From the NCBI GenBank assembly GCA_037974335.1, contig CM075729.1, positions 100,860,799 through 100,924,798 of the forward strand: DNA of 64,000 nucleotides. The letters are read 5' to 3'. Position 1 is the first letter of the stretch. The number at the start of each line of letters is the position of its first letter. This DNA comes from Prionace glauca. Taxonomy: Eukaryota; Chordata; Chondrichthyes; Carcharhiniformes; Carcharhinidae. The notes below the pieces were generated by a model. It did no database searches. It was given only the letters and a program-made list of their open reading frames with translations, and was not told the DNA's origin. Positions 34,201-40,900 of the stretch are shown in pieces. Both the position numbers and the translations under genes were made by a program.

Positions 34201-35591
34201 CTGCTGGAGATACCGCTTTTGGATGAAATGTTAAACCAGACCTCATCTGCCTACTCGGGTGGATGTAAAAACCTGATGGCAGTAATTTGAAGTAGAGCAG
34301 GGGAATTAGCCCAAATATCCTGGTCAAAATTTAACCCTGAATCAACATCTATGACAAGATTATCTGTCATGATCACATTATTGTCTGTGCCAGTAATTCC
34401 AGCATTGGCTGCCATATTTCCTGCACTTCAAAAGTATTTAATTAACTGTAAAGTGCTCTGAAACATCTGGTGGTCATGAAAATCTCCATTTATGTGCCAA
34501 ATCTTTCTTTTTAAAAACTTTGTTACAAAGTGTATGGTTAGAGTCTTCCTAAGGGTGTATTGGAGGCTAATACAATCAAAGCTTTCAAAAGGAATTTAGA
34601 TCATTAACTCAACAGGAAAAGCCAACAAGACTACATCAAAAGGGTCAGGGAGTGGGAATTAGCAAAGTTGTTCTTGGTTTGAGCTGATTCAGACACAACA
34701 GGCTGAATGACTTCCTTCTCTGTTGCAATCAATCTATGATCCATTGTTGCCACATTTCTGGTATGTAATTCGCCTGTCCACCATATTGGGTGTGTGGGCA
34801 CCTGTTTTATACATATATGACAGATGTGGCTAGGATGGTCCAAGCACTGTACACCACTGTACACACTGCAGTAGAACTGTTGTTAGGTAAATATCTGGTA
34901 TCAGTTAAATAGGCAGTTAATGAGAAATCCAGAGTCACTAATCTTACCGGATGTCTGGTTTGTCCCCTTCATTATTGTCCTCAGATTTTCCTTAGCCATG
35001 ACAGACAGTTTATTTCCTTGGTTTGTGAGATATTCCCAGTACTCCCCATCAAAAGAGTCTACCATCCACTGCTGCCGGGAGACTGTACGGTGGGTATCAC
35101 TGTTGTAAGCTGTCACTGGCACGCCATTGATCTTAGTTACACCAAAATACTCAGGTAACTCAGTAATGCCAGATGTTGCCACAAACACCGTGGTAATGGA
35201 GTTAGTGTCTGTATGAAAAACAACGAAAGACACAAGTTTATTTACATTTACAAACACCATCATCTGACCAGGTGACGTTCATTCACAAAGCTCAGAGAGA
35301 AACATAAAAACACAGAGACAAAAGAAGGAAAGGGGGAGAGAGAGAGAGAGAAAACAACAGAGAGGAATAGATAGAGGAACAGAGGCAGACGGACCCAGGA
35401 AATTAGATACAAAAACCTCCATCAGTTTAATATTGTGACACACATTCCGGTTGTGACACACATTGTTTTCCTAATTTACTGCATAGATCCTGAGCTGTAG
35501 CAGTGATGGAGGGAACGAAAGGCTGAATTCTGCCCTTACCGGAAGAGATGCTGGAAAAACACAGAGAGATGTAGAAAAGGATCAGCAACAT
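9916..35591 (-). CDS. MHC class I alpha chain, divergent (six exons)
   Basis: Six minus-strand exons (35591-35540, 35208-34948, 23912-23637, 23451-23173, 13965-13801, 10223-9916) join in frame to 1341 nt, 446 aa plus stop. All introns are phase 1 with AG acceptors and GT donors. Domains are a signal peptide (1-17), alpha1 (18-104), alpha2 (105-196), Ig-type alpha3 (197-289, Cys219 and Cys274), a connecting peptide and TM helix (about 301-324), and a cytoplasmic tail of about 122 residues. Class I molecules present peptides or other ligands at the cell surface with beta-2-microglobulin. Here alpha2 has no cysteine and several groove tyrosines are replaced, so a non-classical role is likely (inference). 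The roughly 26-kb span reflects repeat-filled introns. An ATTAAA at 9752-9747 could be the poly(A) signal. Additional or alternative tail exons cannot be excluded. Confidence 0.92.
10588..10915 (+). mobile_element. tRNA-derived SINE, near full length
   Basis: It runs from GGGGCGGCACAGTGGTTAGC through a B-box-like GGGTTCGATTCCC and the shared body to the tail GCCTCTTTCTGTACTATAGG and TTTCTATGATT. It lies just upstream of MHC exon 6, inside intron 5. Confidence 0.88.
11140..12140. repeat. Diverged dispersed-repeat sequence
   Basis: Segments such as GGATTTTCTTCTCC (11150) and AACGGGAAACTCCAGGGTAGG (about 12048) resemble a diverged shark repeat. Boundaries are unclear and no coding signal was found. 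Confidence 0.3.
12478..12655 (-). mobile_element. SINE, 3' half
   Basis: The reverse complement carries the common SINE 3' body and tail (CCTCTTTCTGCACTGTAGGG at the 3' end near 12478). The tRNA-like head is missing. Confidence 0.75.
12815..13430 (-). mobile_element. Non-CR1 LINE, 3' part (family R)
   Basis: The + strand text TGGGATGTGGCCATTGCTGACC, then TTTATTGCCCATCACTAACT, marks the 3' end of a LINE that is common in sharks. The same element at 24140-24990 preserves RT C-terminal coding. This copy is strongly diverged. Its reverse strand has fragments such as [10 protein letters not shown] and [13 protein letters not shown] from the terminal coding part. Confidence 0.6.
13440..13600 (+). 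mobile_element. SINE 3' fragment
   Basis: It contains GGGGTTATGGGGTGAGGGCC and ends GCCTCCTTCGGCACTGTAGG then GATTCTATG, the tail shared by the SINE copies here. The head is absent. Confidence 0.65.
13801..13965 (-). CDS. MHC class I exon 5 (connecting peptide, TM helix)
   Basis: The acceptor TGTTTTTCAG precedes [11 protein letters not shown], then a hydrophobic helix [20 protein letters not shown] ending in a basic stop-transfer WKRPQRAKK. The donor is TCGG|GTGAGG and the length is 165 nt. The phases join exon 4 and exon 6 without a break. It lies 9.2 kb from exon 4, with the 33-bp minisatellite and several LINEs in between. Confidence 0.92.
14285..14406 (+). repeat. Degenerate units of the 33-bp minisatellite
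   Basis: The text GTCAATGCTGAGGGAGTGCT and GCACTG, followed by further diverged units, matches the array edges at 15489-15700. A LINE (14411-15488) now separates the two. Confidence 0.7.
14411..15488 (-). mobile_element. CR1-like LINE, family C, old copy
   Basis: The minus strand encodes degraded RT C-terminal sequence ([42 protein letters not shown]) and a 3' UTR with GATCATGGCTGATC. RT palm remnants lie near 15140-15330, and several stops and frameshifts interrupt it. It lies within the minisatellite, whose degenerate units resume at 15489. Confidence 0.78.
15489..16690 (+). repeat. 33-bp minisatellite array
   Basis: The homogeneous core at 15704-16560 holds about 26 copies of a GC-rich 33-bp unit (AGCTGCGGGGATGCAGCGCT followed by GTCGGTGGGTCCG), with diverged TGCTGAGGGAGTGCTGCACT-type units at both edges. 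Because 33 is a multiple of 3 and the unit lacks stops in several frames, long open frames arise on both strands (for example 280 and 289 codons on +, 347 and 307 on -). They are repeats of 11 residues and are not taken as genes. The array lies in MHC class I intron 4. Confidence 0.93.
16940..17089 (-). mobile_element. CR1-like LINE, family D, 3' end
   Basis: This is the 3' UTR of a family D element (ACAGTACAGGCCCTTCGGCC, then TCAATGTTGTGCC). It continues at 18778 after a complete interruption by a family C LINE. Confidence 0.8.
17090..18777 (-). mobile_element. CR1-like LINE, family C, nested in family D
   Basis: The minus strand carries most of an RT. Motifs are [94 protein letters not shown] and [15 protein letters not shown], then a 3' UTR with CTTATGTTCTTATG. 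Only a few frame breaks are seen (near 18140 and 17825). The element splits a family D copy, so it is the younger of the two. Confidence 0.9.
18778..19735 (-). mobile_element. CR1-like LINE, family D, remainder
   Basis: The RT palm and C-terminus are readable on the minus strand: [44 protein letters not shown], then [20 protein letters not shown]. There is a frameshift at about 19110-19140. It is contiguous with 16940-17089 once the nested family C element is set aside. Confidence 0.87.
19745..20190 (+). repeat. Minisatellite, GTGATGATGGG-type
   Basis: Diverged tandem units of roughly 24-30 bp contain GGTGATGATGGGTTTAGTAT and AGAGGGTAATGATGGGCTTA. A further short piece at 21233-21275 (GGAGTGATAATGGGGGTAGTG) suggests LINE insertions split an originally continuous array. 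Confidence 0.8.
20215..20525 (+). mobile_element. CR1-like LINE, family A, short 3' fragment
   Basis: It encodes the RT C-terminal end ([30 protein letters not shown]) and the complete 3' tail ending GTTCTATGTTCTATG. Confidence 0.85.
20560..21232 (+). mobile_element. CR1-like LINE, old internal and C-terminal fragments
   Basis: It first shows [12 protein letters not shown] and [20 protein letters not shown], the region before RT. The copy then jumps to RT C-terminal text ([20 protein letters not shown] and GMLALLGRG), with an internal deletion of the palm. It is heavily diverged. Confidence 0.65.
21335..21835 (+). mobile_element. CR1-like LINE, family C 3' end, split by a SINE
   Basis: The family C 3' UTR (GGAACTGATCCACTTCAGATC and AGCCATGATCTTATT) is interrupted at about 21428. 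It resumes at 21766 with ATGGCAGGGCAGGCTCGAAG and ends in the TTCTTATGTTCTTATG tail. Confidence 0.85.
21428..21765 (+). mobile_element. tRNA-derived SINE inserted in a family C LINE
   Basis: This is a near complete copy: TACGGTAGCACAGTGGTTAG, a B-box-like GGGTTCGATTCCC, the shared body, and the tail GGGCCTGTTTCTGCCACTGT then AGGGTTCTA. Low divergence from the copy at 59816-60166 indicates recent activity. Confidence 0.9.
22060..22500 (-). mobile_element. Old LINE endonuclease-region fragment (tentative)
   Basis: Text such as AAAGTCCTCCATGATTAGTAC and CATGTTTTTATAATTGTGATTATGCC resembles diverged LINE endonuclease sequence in reverse. No open frame remains. Confidence 0.35.
22501..23172. other. 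MHC class I intron 4, no recognised feature
   Basis: This AT-rich stretch lies just beyond the alpha3 exon donor. No repeat or exon was recognised. Confidence 0.4.
23173..23451 (-). CDS. MHC class I exon 4 (alpha3, Ig C1 domain)
   Basis: The acceptor CATTCCATTACAG precedes [11 protein letters not shown], and the donor is TGGG|GTAAGC. The 279-nt exon carries the C1-set marks [21 protein letters not shown] and [12 protein letters not shown], with both Ig cysteines (219 and 274). It should contact beta-2-microglobulin. Conservation is high compared with alpha1 and alpha2. Confidence 0.95.
23505..23568 (+). mobile_element. SINE 3' tail in MHC intron 3
   Basis: The text TTTTCACAGTAACTTCATTG and ACACTAGTAAATAAAC matches the 3' end of the SINE at 30520-30797. 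Only the tail is present. Confidence 0.7.
23637..23912 (-). CDS. MHC class I exon 3 (alpha2 domain, no cysteines)
   Basis: The acceptor AATGACAG precedes GVHILQW, and the donor is AAAG|GTATTT. The 276-nt exon matches the usual class I alpha2 length. Family marks are GVH at the start, [17 protein letters not shown] (the Thr143, Lys146, Trp147 block), VERLK and [10 protein letters not shown]. The strand position normally Cys101 is Val115 (NVEV), and the helix position normally Cys164 is Leu178 (ELVERL). Tyr171 aligns with Arg. The frame is fully open with clean borders, so these look like real substitutions and not pseudogene decay. Confidence 0.94.
24140..24990 (-). mobile_element. Family R LINE, RT C-terminal and 3' part
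   Basis: The minus strand encodes [20 protein letters not shown], then [20 protein letters not shown] and [14 protein letters not shown]. This is a thumb and C-terminal pattern of a non-LTR reverse transcriptase clearly different from the CR1 copies. The 3' end reads GGGATGTGGGC-like in reverse at about 24160-24200. The 5' continuation (FADDC motif) appears in a separate + strand fragment at 27333-27445. Confidence 0.75.
24995..26175 (-). mobile_element. Fossil endogenous retrovirus, env region
   Basis: This is a relic of a retroviral envelope gene covering surface-subunit text and the transmembrane-subunit ectodomain. It shows a disulfide-rich segment, a glycine- and alanine-rich fusion-peptide-like stretch, and a heptad region followed by a cysteine motif typical of gamma/epsilon-type Env. 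No gag, pol or LTR was found attached on this side. It is broken, with several interruptions, and is bounded by a family R LINE and a family A LINE. The family assignment is inference from motif layout. Confidence 0.75.
26180..27335 (+). mobile_element. CR1-like LINE, family A, 5'-truncated
   Basis: It starts in the RT palm (MDFSKAFDK-like) and carries [20 protein letters not shown] and [10 protein letters not shown], where the usual FADDT is [16 protein letters not shown] and [13 protein letters not shown] follow. A stop at 26979 splits off the last 94 codons, and a family A 3' tail ends the element. It abuts the retroviral fossil. Confidence 0.88.
27333..27445 (+). mobile_element. Family R LINE, RT active-site fragment
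   Basis: The reading [20 protein letters not shown] contains the FADD catalytic motif of a reverse transcriptase. It directly follows the CR1 tail and is the 5' neighbour of the coding text seen at 24140-24990 in other copies. Confidence 0.6.
27446..27925. other. MHC intron 2, short CT-rich tract
   Basis: There is a TCTGTCTGTCTCTCTCT tract at about 27730-27755 and a CT/C-rich segment at 27790-27830. Nothing else is recognised. Confidence 0.4.
27930..28927 (+). mobile_element. Fossil endogenous retrovirus, env end and 3' LTR
   Basis: This relic shows the end of an envelope gene with a membrane-spanning stretch and a short charged tail (about 28053-28244). A purine-rich tract follows near 28310, then a probable LTR of roughly 585 bp (about 28343-28927) with a TATAAAAATAAA box and an AATAAA poly(A) signal at 28871. 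It looks like the same lineage as the env relic at 24995-26175 but lies on the opposite strand. It is broken and old. The LTR 5' border is uncertain. Confidence 0.65.
28930..29565 (-). mobile_element. Family R-type LINE, endonuclease-region fragment
   Basis: The + strand text GATGGCCCATAACACTTCGTGG, GACTTCATCTCCACAAGGAC and CACCCAGAGTACATTCTGTC is typical of a LINE endonuclease region in reverse. Matching pieces lie at 31245-31640 and 31935-32180. Confidence 0.6.
29570..31240 (-). mobile_element. Possible L1-like LINE fragment (low confidence)
   Basis: This block interrupts the LINE sequence at 28930-31640. Near 30830-31000 the minus strand reads [20 protein letters not shown], and in another frame [19 protein letters not shown], an N-terminal plus coiled-coil layout like L1 ORF1. 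The remainder is not recognised. Confidence 0.35.
30520..30797 (+). mobile_element. tRNA-derived SINE, AATAAATAAAC tail type
   Basis: A shortened head (GGTTAGCACTGGGTTCAATTCC) is followed by the SINE body and the tail GGGGATTTTCACAGTAACTT and CACTAATAAATAAACTTT. Confidence 0.82.
31245..31640 (-). mobile_element. LINE endonuclease-region fragment with CR1 tail inside
   Basis: The text CCCATATTTGACCTGGTAAC at 31256 and CTGGATTTGTCCTGCTGATG at 31489 continues the element of 28930-29565. A family A-like CR1 3' tail (31321-31440, minus) is inserted in it. Confidence 0.6.
31640..31925 (-). mobile_element. tRNA-derived SINE, second family
   Basis: The minus-strand head is GGAGGCAGTAGTGCAGTGCA, followed by CTAGTAATGCATAGACCCAG and a B-box-like GGATTTGAATCCC, distinct from the GGCGGCAC SINEs. 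The body includes AAGGAAATCTGCCTTCC in reverse. A diverged relative occurs at 43585-43815. Confidence 0.7.
31935..32500 (-). mobile_element. LINE fragments (endonuclease-type, then old CR1 RT)
   Basis: 31935-32180 repeats the endonuclease-region text of 28930-29565 in diverged form. From about 32200 to 32500 lies a degraded CR1 RT palm, whose minus-strand reading around TTTGTGTCATTTGTAAACTT corresponds to F(A/T)NDTK. Confidence 0.55.
32555..32790. repeat. Diverged dispersed repeat
   Basis: Text such as TCTTCTGGTCCCTCTGCTGG and ATGGGACCAGATGATTCC resembles a dispersed shark repeat. Boundaries are uncertain. Confidence 0.3.
32815..33945 (+). mobile_element. Old CR1-like LINE, RT C-terminus, split by a SINE
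   Basis: The pieces CVQFW and [25 protein letters not shown] lie after the SINE, with similar text duplicated at 32825-32930. The 3' part reads GCCAAATAATCTCCTTCTGC. It is strongly diverged, with several frame breaks. The SINE at 33058-33386 interrupts it. Confidence 0.65.
33058..33386 (-). mobile_element. tRNA-derived SINE, near full length
   Basis: The minus-strand head is AGGGCGGCACAGTAGCACGG, with B-box-like GGTTTGATTCCTGG and the tail CTTTCTGCACTGTAGGGATT. Confidence 0.87.
34085..34515 (+). repeat. SINE-like repeat (GGATGAAATGTTAAACC type)
   Basis: The text TGTACTGCTGGAGATACCGC and GGATGAAATGTTAAACCAGA, then CTCATCTGCCTACTCGGGTG, and near the end TTAACTGTAAAGTGCTCTGA, resembles a high-copy shark repeat. 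Its GAGTGCTGCACTGTC-like segment also resembles the edge units of the 33-bp minisatellite. Confidence 0.6.
34948..35208 (-). CDS. MHC class I exon 2 (alpha1 domain)
   Basis: The acceptor TTTTTCATACAG precedes [14 protein letters not shown], and the donor is CCG|GTAAGAT. The 261-nt exon is near the usual size. It shows the strand-helix layout of alpha1 with WMVDS, EYWEYLT and the helix end [16 protein letters not shown]. The N-glycosylation sequon NQT (Asn101) sits where classical molecules have Asn86. The residue aligned with Tyr59 is kept (Tyr74), Tyr7 aligns with Thr24, and position 84 is Gly99 (Tyr or Arg in classical molecules). There is no cysteine. Confidence 0.93.
35540..35591 (-). CDS. 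MHC class I exon 1 (leader)
   Basis: The ATG at 35591 opens [17 protein letters not shown], a short hydrophobic signal peptide. The exon ends one base into the next codon (TCC G) before the donor GTAAGG. Its length of 52 nt and phase 1 end suit the family, and the split codon G|AC gives Asp18 at the start of alpha1. Confidence 0.85.
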
Positions 35592-35675
35592 TCTGGAAAT
35601 CCCTGCTCCAATCGGCTAGAAATAACAATTGCTGTTTCTAGACCGAAGAAATCTATCCAGACTCAATTTACCATC

Positions 35676-35829
35676 CCACGTGACGTGTGATCGTTTCCTG
35701 AATGCAAGCCGCAGAGCCAGAATGATTGGTTAGTCCCGAAAAAAATACCCAATTAAAAGTCTAACGAGTCTCCTATCACCAGTTACCAGGGAGATTAAAC
35801 TCAGTCAGAGTGAGATTGAAAGAGGAACT
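35676..35829 (-). promoter_or_regulatory. Candidate MHC class I promoter elements
   Basis: Upstream of the leader ATG, the minus strand reads AGTTCCTCTTTC at 35829-35818, one mismatch from the interferon-response core AGTTTCNNTTTC and in the orientation seen in class I promoters. CCAAT occurs at 35729-35725 (Y-box-like) and a CRE/E-box-like CACGTCACGTGG at about 35688-35677. No clear TATA box is seen. Order and spacing differ from the mammalian SXY module, so this is tentative. Confidence 0.4.
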
Positions 35830-35984
35830 CGAATGACGATGAAAAGGTCTTGCCTAATAGCTACCCAGTGTAAAAGAGAGAGACTGGGATCACAATAAAA
35901 ATATTGATATGAATCCAGTCTTTCCACCCCGGAAACAAGTCTGTTGAACTCTCTCTATAGCAATAACATCCTTAAAGTCCAACA

Positions 35985-36440
35985 GCTTTATTTATAAACC
36001 AAATAAACCCGTTGGACTTGATGTTGTGAGACTTCTTACTGTGTTTACCCCAGTCCAATACCGGCATCTCCACATCAATAACATCCTTCCCAAGGTAAGG
36101 GGACCAAAACTACACACACTACATCAGCTGCCATCTAACTAAACTACTGTACAACTGAAACAAAATTCTGCCACTCCTGCACTCCCATCGTCTTGGATTG
36201 GAAAATAAAGGCTAACATACCACTAACCTTGCTAGTTAATTTTTGCACGTGTGTGTTAGCCTTCAGTGATTTATTGATGAGGACACTCAGATCCTTTTGC
36301 ACATTTAAATTTTCATTTCTCTTACCATGTAACAAATACTTTGTGCATCTGTTCCTCCTTCCAAAGTGGATAACCTCTTATTTTTCCACCATGGTTAGAC
36401 TATTACAAATTCCAGTTATATACCATCTCTAATATAGTGA
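35985..36440 (-). mobile_element. Old CR1-like LINE fragment plus a short repeat tail
   Basis: At 35985-36075 there is a GTTGTGAGACTTCTTACTGT repeat tail related to the ends of the 47133-47818 element. 36075-36440 encodes a degraded RT C-terminus on the minus strand (LSVLINKSLKANTHVQKLTS, KVSGMLAFI). Confidence 0.6.
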
Positions 36441-37650
36441 CCATTGCAAAGGAAGGAGGCACTGGAGCTGGCCTTCTTTCTCATATAAAACAGAAAGCTC
36501 AGGTCAACTATATTTTTTGTCAATCATACTCACTTGTGTTTTCCTCTCTCTAGCAAAGACCACATAATAACAGATGTTTTCCCAGCTCATGGATCTCAAA
36601 ACATCAAGATTCAGCAAGGCCTGGATTGTGCCGTTTGCCACTGGCTGCAGTCAGAGACAAGATGATGTGTAAGATGAAGAGAAAGAGAGGGAGGTGGATG
36701 CCTCCCAGGGGCACAGATGGGGGACAACAAACTCCTGACTCCAAACTTCATCCGCCTGGAGATTGGCCATGTCTGCTAGTAGTCCCTCTGGTAGATGCCT
36801 CAAGGGAATGGAGACAAGTGGAATGGTGCCAGTGGAAGGCATCTTGCACATGGCTTAATCACCTAGGTCAAGCAACAATGTCTCCACTCACATTCATCTA
36901 TGAACAGGAGGAACACTCTTCTCTGTTCCTTCAGGATGTCCTTTACCTGGAAGGGGTGGAGTGGACTTGAAGGCCAGGTAAAGAACTTAACACTTACCTG
37001 CTGATTTTGAGATGGAGGGAAACCTATATAGGTTACTAAATGTAGTGCTTTAATTAAAGTTTTTTAAGTTTAATGTTTATTTATTTGTGTTCCAAGTAGG
37101 TTTATATTAATACTGCAATGAAGTTACAGGGAGAAACCATTCATGTGTGACAATTCAGATGAAATTCATTCCTGTTCCATCAGGCAGTCCACATAAGGGA
37201 CAACCCATTGAATTGTAAGGTGCAGTATGATTAATATGTAAATAATTAAATTATTAAGTTAATAATTGTGAGACCTTAGGATGCTGTTGCTTACAATTAT
37301 AGGACTGTATGCACACAAAGACAAAATGAATAAATTTGAAGAGAGAAAAAATCAAAATTGACAACTATCAATCAAGCCATCACAGAGTGCCAAGCTGGAA
37401 CTGTTAGGAGATAAAGATACGGGATTGTAGTGTGGTTGTGAAAAAATGTAGTTTATTTTTAACACCTAACAAGTAGTACAAGACATTTATTGACAAGATG
37501 ACTGTATTTTATTCAACTGTATTAGTGAGTTTGAGATTGTTATACAATCAGTCCATCGAGAATTGCATATGAATACTAATATATGGCATACATATATTCT
37601 AAAGCAGCTGATGACATATCTAAATGTTGGATGTGCACTCACGTTCCCAT
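36441..37650. other. Intergenic between MHC class I and receptor A
   Basis: A SINE 3' tail (minus) lies at 37065-37130. The minus strand has AATAAA at 37457-37452, a possible poly(A) signal for receptor A. Nothing else is recognised. Confidence 0.4.
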
Positions 37651-37654
37651 TCAT

Positions 37655-37862
37655 GCAGAGGAAGGAATTTCCTTGAGACCGGTACCACTATGTCCACCAT
37701 GTACAAGGCACAACAAGTCACGAATGTGATGGAATACTGTCCACTTGCTTGGATGAGTGCAGCTCCAACAACACTCAAGCTCAATGCCATCCAGAAAAAA
37801 GCAGCCTGCTTGATTGCTACCCCTTCCACAAACATCCACTTCTTTCACGATCGATGAACAGT
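37655..37862 (+). mobile_element. Family R LINE fragment
   Basis: The reading YKAQQVTNVMEYCPLAWMSA, then APTTLKLNAIQKKAACLI, matches the RT C-terminus encoded at 24513-24794. It is short and truncated on both sides. Confidence 0.7.
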
Positions 37863-37974
37863 ATGTACCAGTAGAATTTTTCTGTGTTGTATGACTCTAT
37901 GTCTTTAGTATCAAGTGTTTCCTTTTGAACATACAGCACACATACACTTTGTGTCAGAAATCAGGGACTTCATA

Positions 37975-40900
37975 CTAAAGAACTATTTTAACCAGTAATT
38001 TAACAAAAAGGACCAAAGGGTATTTTACCATTCTCTTCAACTGCACTCTGAATTTAGATTGTGTCATTGCATAAATACATGTGTTAGTGCAGCAACTTAG
38101 AAGCTGAAATATGAATCCTATTTCTCCAACTATGTAATGTAATCTTACAGAATCATAGCCCAGCCATCTTATTTGATAACCAACAGAGTAAAGCAAACAA
38201 ACAGCCCATAAGACTATAAAATTCCCAGAAATGGTAAACATTACAATGATTGATTTTTTCCTGTTCTGTATCTCTGGATCAATTTTATTCTCTCCACTGC
38301 AATGGCTCCAGAGTCTCTGACGGACTAAGTTGGCAGCTATGATGTGTCTGATGGTTAAAACATTGAACAATATAATCAGGACAAATGGGATACAGGGTGT
38401 GGAAACATAATGGAGAAGTTCAATTATTCTCCACAGCAGCGAAAAACGAACACTTGTTCTTACAACACAAAACCAGAGGTCATTGGTGAGCCGATATTCA
38501 CTCATATACATAAAGTACCAAAAAATGTTCTTGAAACAACTCAGCACAGTCACTATTCCTATAAGTAAAGCTGCAATTTTCTCTGTGCAGTATTTAGATT
38601 TCAGATTCTGGCAACAAATGGCGATAAATCGATCAATGGTAAATATGACAGTGAACCAGACAGAACAGTCTGTGACCGCATAAAGGAGGACTGCTTGGAC
38701 ATTACATAGAGGAATGGACCTCATGAAATTAAACTCATACCAATAAACAACAGGTATACGTCTCAGTATCAGATCAATGATAACGACGAGTAGATCAGCT
38801 GTAGCCATGGCCACCAAATAGTAAGTGACCCATTTGCAGAGTCCACACTTGCCCCGAGACAGGATCACAATTGCCACTAAGTTGACTGTATGGACAGGGA
38901 ATAAAGGTCAAAATTATGCCAGAGTCTGCAAGCAAAACATCAGTTTGACGGAGTTCAGATAGAAATTTGAAACTTTGTGGCTTTGCTGATTTATAATGGG
39001 TCTTATTAATATCTGTGTCACAGCCCTTTATGTTCTTCTCTTATTCTAATGCAAAAATCAGCAATGAATTACACAACGTAAAAGACAAATAGCAGTAAAA
39101 ATCATCGGATTGAAAAAAAACCATATTTTCCATTTGGGGGGGGAGGGGAGGCATTCGGAAAAAGGACGAGTAATTAACTGGGACGAAAAATGAACAGAAA
39201 GACTCGCGTCAGTTCTGGCCTTGTTTACGTAATGAGTAACAAGAGGCAGTGATGATAAGATTCTTAAGTTAGGGAGCAGAATCAGCACAGATTGCTCCGC
39301 CTGATTTTTATACAATTATCCTGGATTATGAAGAGGCACCGTCACAGTTTCCTGTTCCTGCTCAATATACAGTTATCCTGGATTAGAGAGATGAATCAGC
39401 ACAGGTTCATGCTTTATATAACTCTATACAGTTATCTGTGTTAGATGAAACTTTTCAGCTCCTGATCTCTAGACAGTTGTTCTGTATTAAGCATAGCCAT
39501 TGGCAGCCACAGCATGACCATGACAGTATTATCGTGGTGACACAGAGAAACTTGGAAGTGGGACTGAGTATTATGTTTTAGCACAACTCAACCATTTCCA
39601 GGTAAATTTCATGTTAATTTCATGGTAATGAGCTTGGGAGTTAAAATGCCACTTTGTATTAACTCTGAGATAAGAAGATATTTTAACATTGTTAACCCGT
39701 TGCGATAGCCTAGTCAAAAACACTATAACCAAGGAATTAACAATTCTTATGCGAAAATTAAAGTCCCATAACAACTGGGAAAGAAATGGCATAAGTTTTG
39801 GACTCGTTCCTTATCAGTAACACACATTGCCCTTGATTGTTGAGTCTGCATTAATAAATGGGACTCCTGTAGAACATCAGCATTAGGGACAGAAAGGAAA
39901 ATATTGTCTTCAACTGAAAACAATGTGCATAATTAATTAGAACCAATGGAGTTGACCCTTGTGATATTGTTGACAGGTTATATACCACTTAGACATTTAG
40001 AACTATTTGCTTAAGACAAGCTTGCAACATCTTTTAATTATATAAATGAGGGTTTTAGAAGCCACTTCGTTACTCTGTTATCTAAATTTTGACTACCAGA
40101 AGTTACCATTTCAGGTCTTTGGCCTGATCAATTGAGGAAAGCTGTGCTAAGTCTGTTAAATGGTTGGTTTTGGCTTTCTCCGCTTTCTGTTAATTGGTAC
40201 TAACAAAAACAACCTTTTTTAAAACTTCTCTTTTTGTTTTCCAATTTCCAAATAAATGTTCTTTGTCATTTGTCATTTAAAGTGTTAATGTATGCGGGCT
40301 GTTTGACTCTAGTACAGTCAGATGGCTTCTTCATATTAGGATTTATTGAAAAGTTCAACTCTGTTCTGCACTATAAATACATTTCGAACTAAAAGAGCAT
40401 AGGTTGCTGCTTCTGATCTGTATATGGTTGTCCTAGATTTAAGACAGGAATCAGAATTTTCCAGCTCCTGATCTCTAGACAGTTATTCTGGATTGAACAG
40501 GGGAATCAGTATGGGTTCCTGCTCATGATTGTGACACTATTATCCTGGATGTGACAAGAGACACTTGTAAAGTGACAGTGGCACTATGTTTTAGCATAAC
40601 CCAATCATTTTTTCATTAATTTCATATTACTTTCATTGAAATAAGCTAAAAATGGTTTGAAAAGGCATTTTGTGTTAACGTTTGATGTAGTTAACCTTCT
40701 TGCAATAGCCTAACCAAAGTATTATTTCAAACCAGTCATTATTCAGCAACAGATGATTTCATTACAAGGAAACTCCTCAACTGCTCCGGTAATTGAAGGT
40801 TAAGATTTGATAGTTAGCAATTCATTCAATATTGGTTTATTCTATTTTTCGTTTTGCCATTTGTCTATCTATTGAGAGAATTAAAGTTCTATAAAATTTA

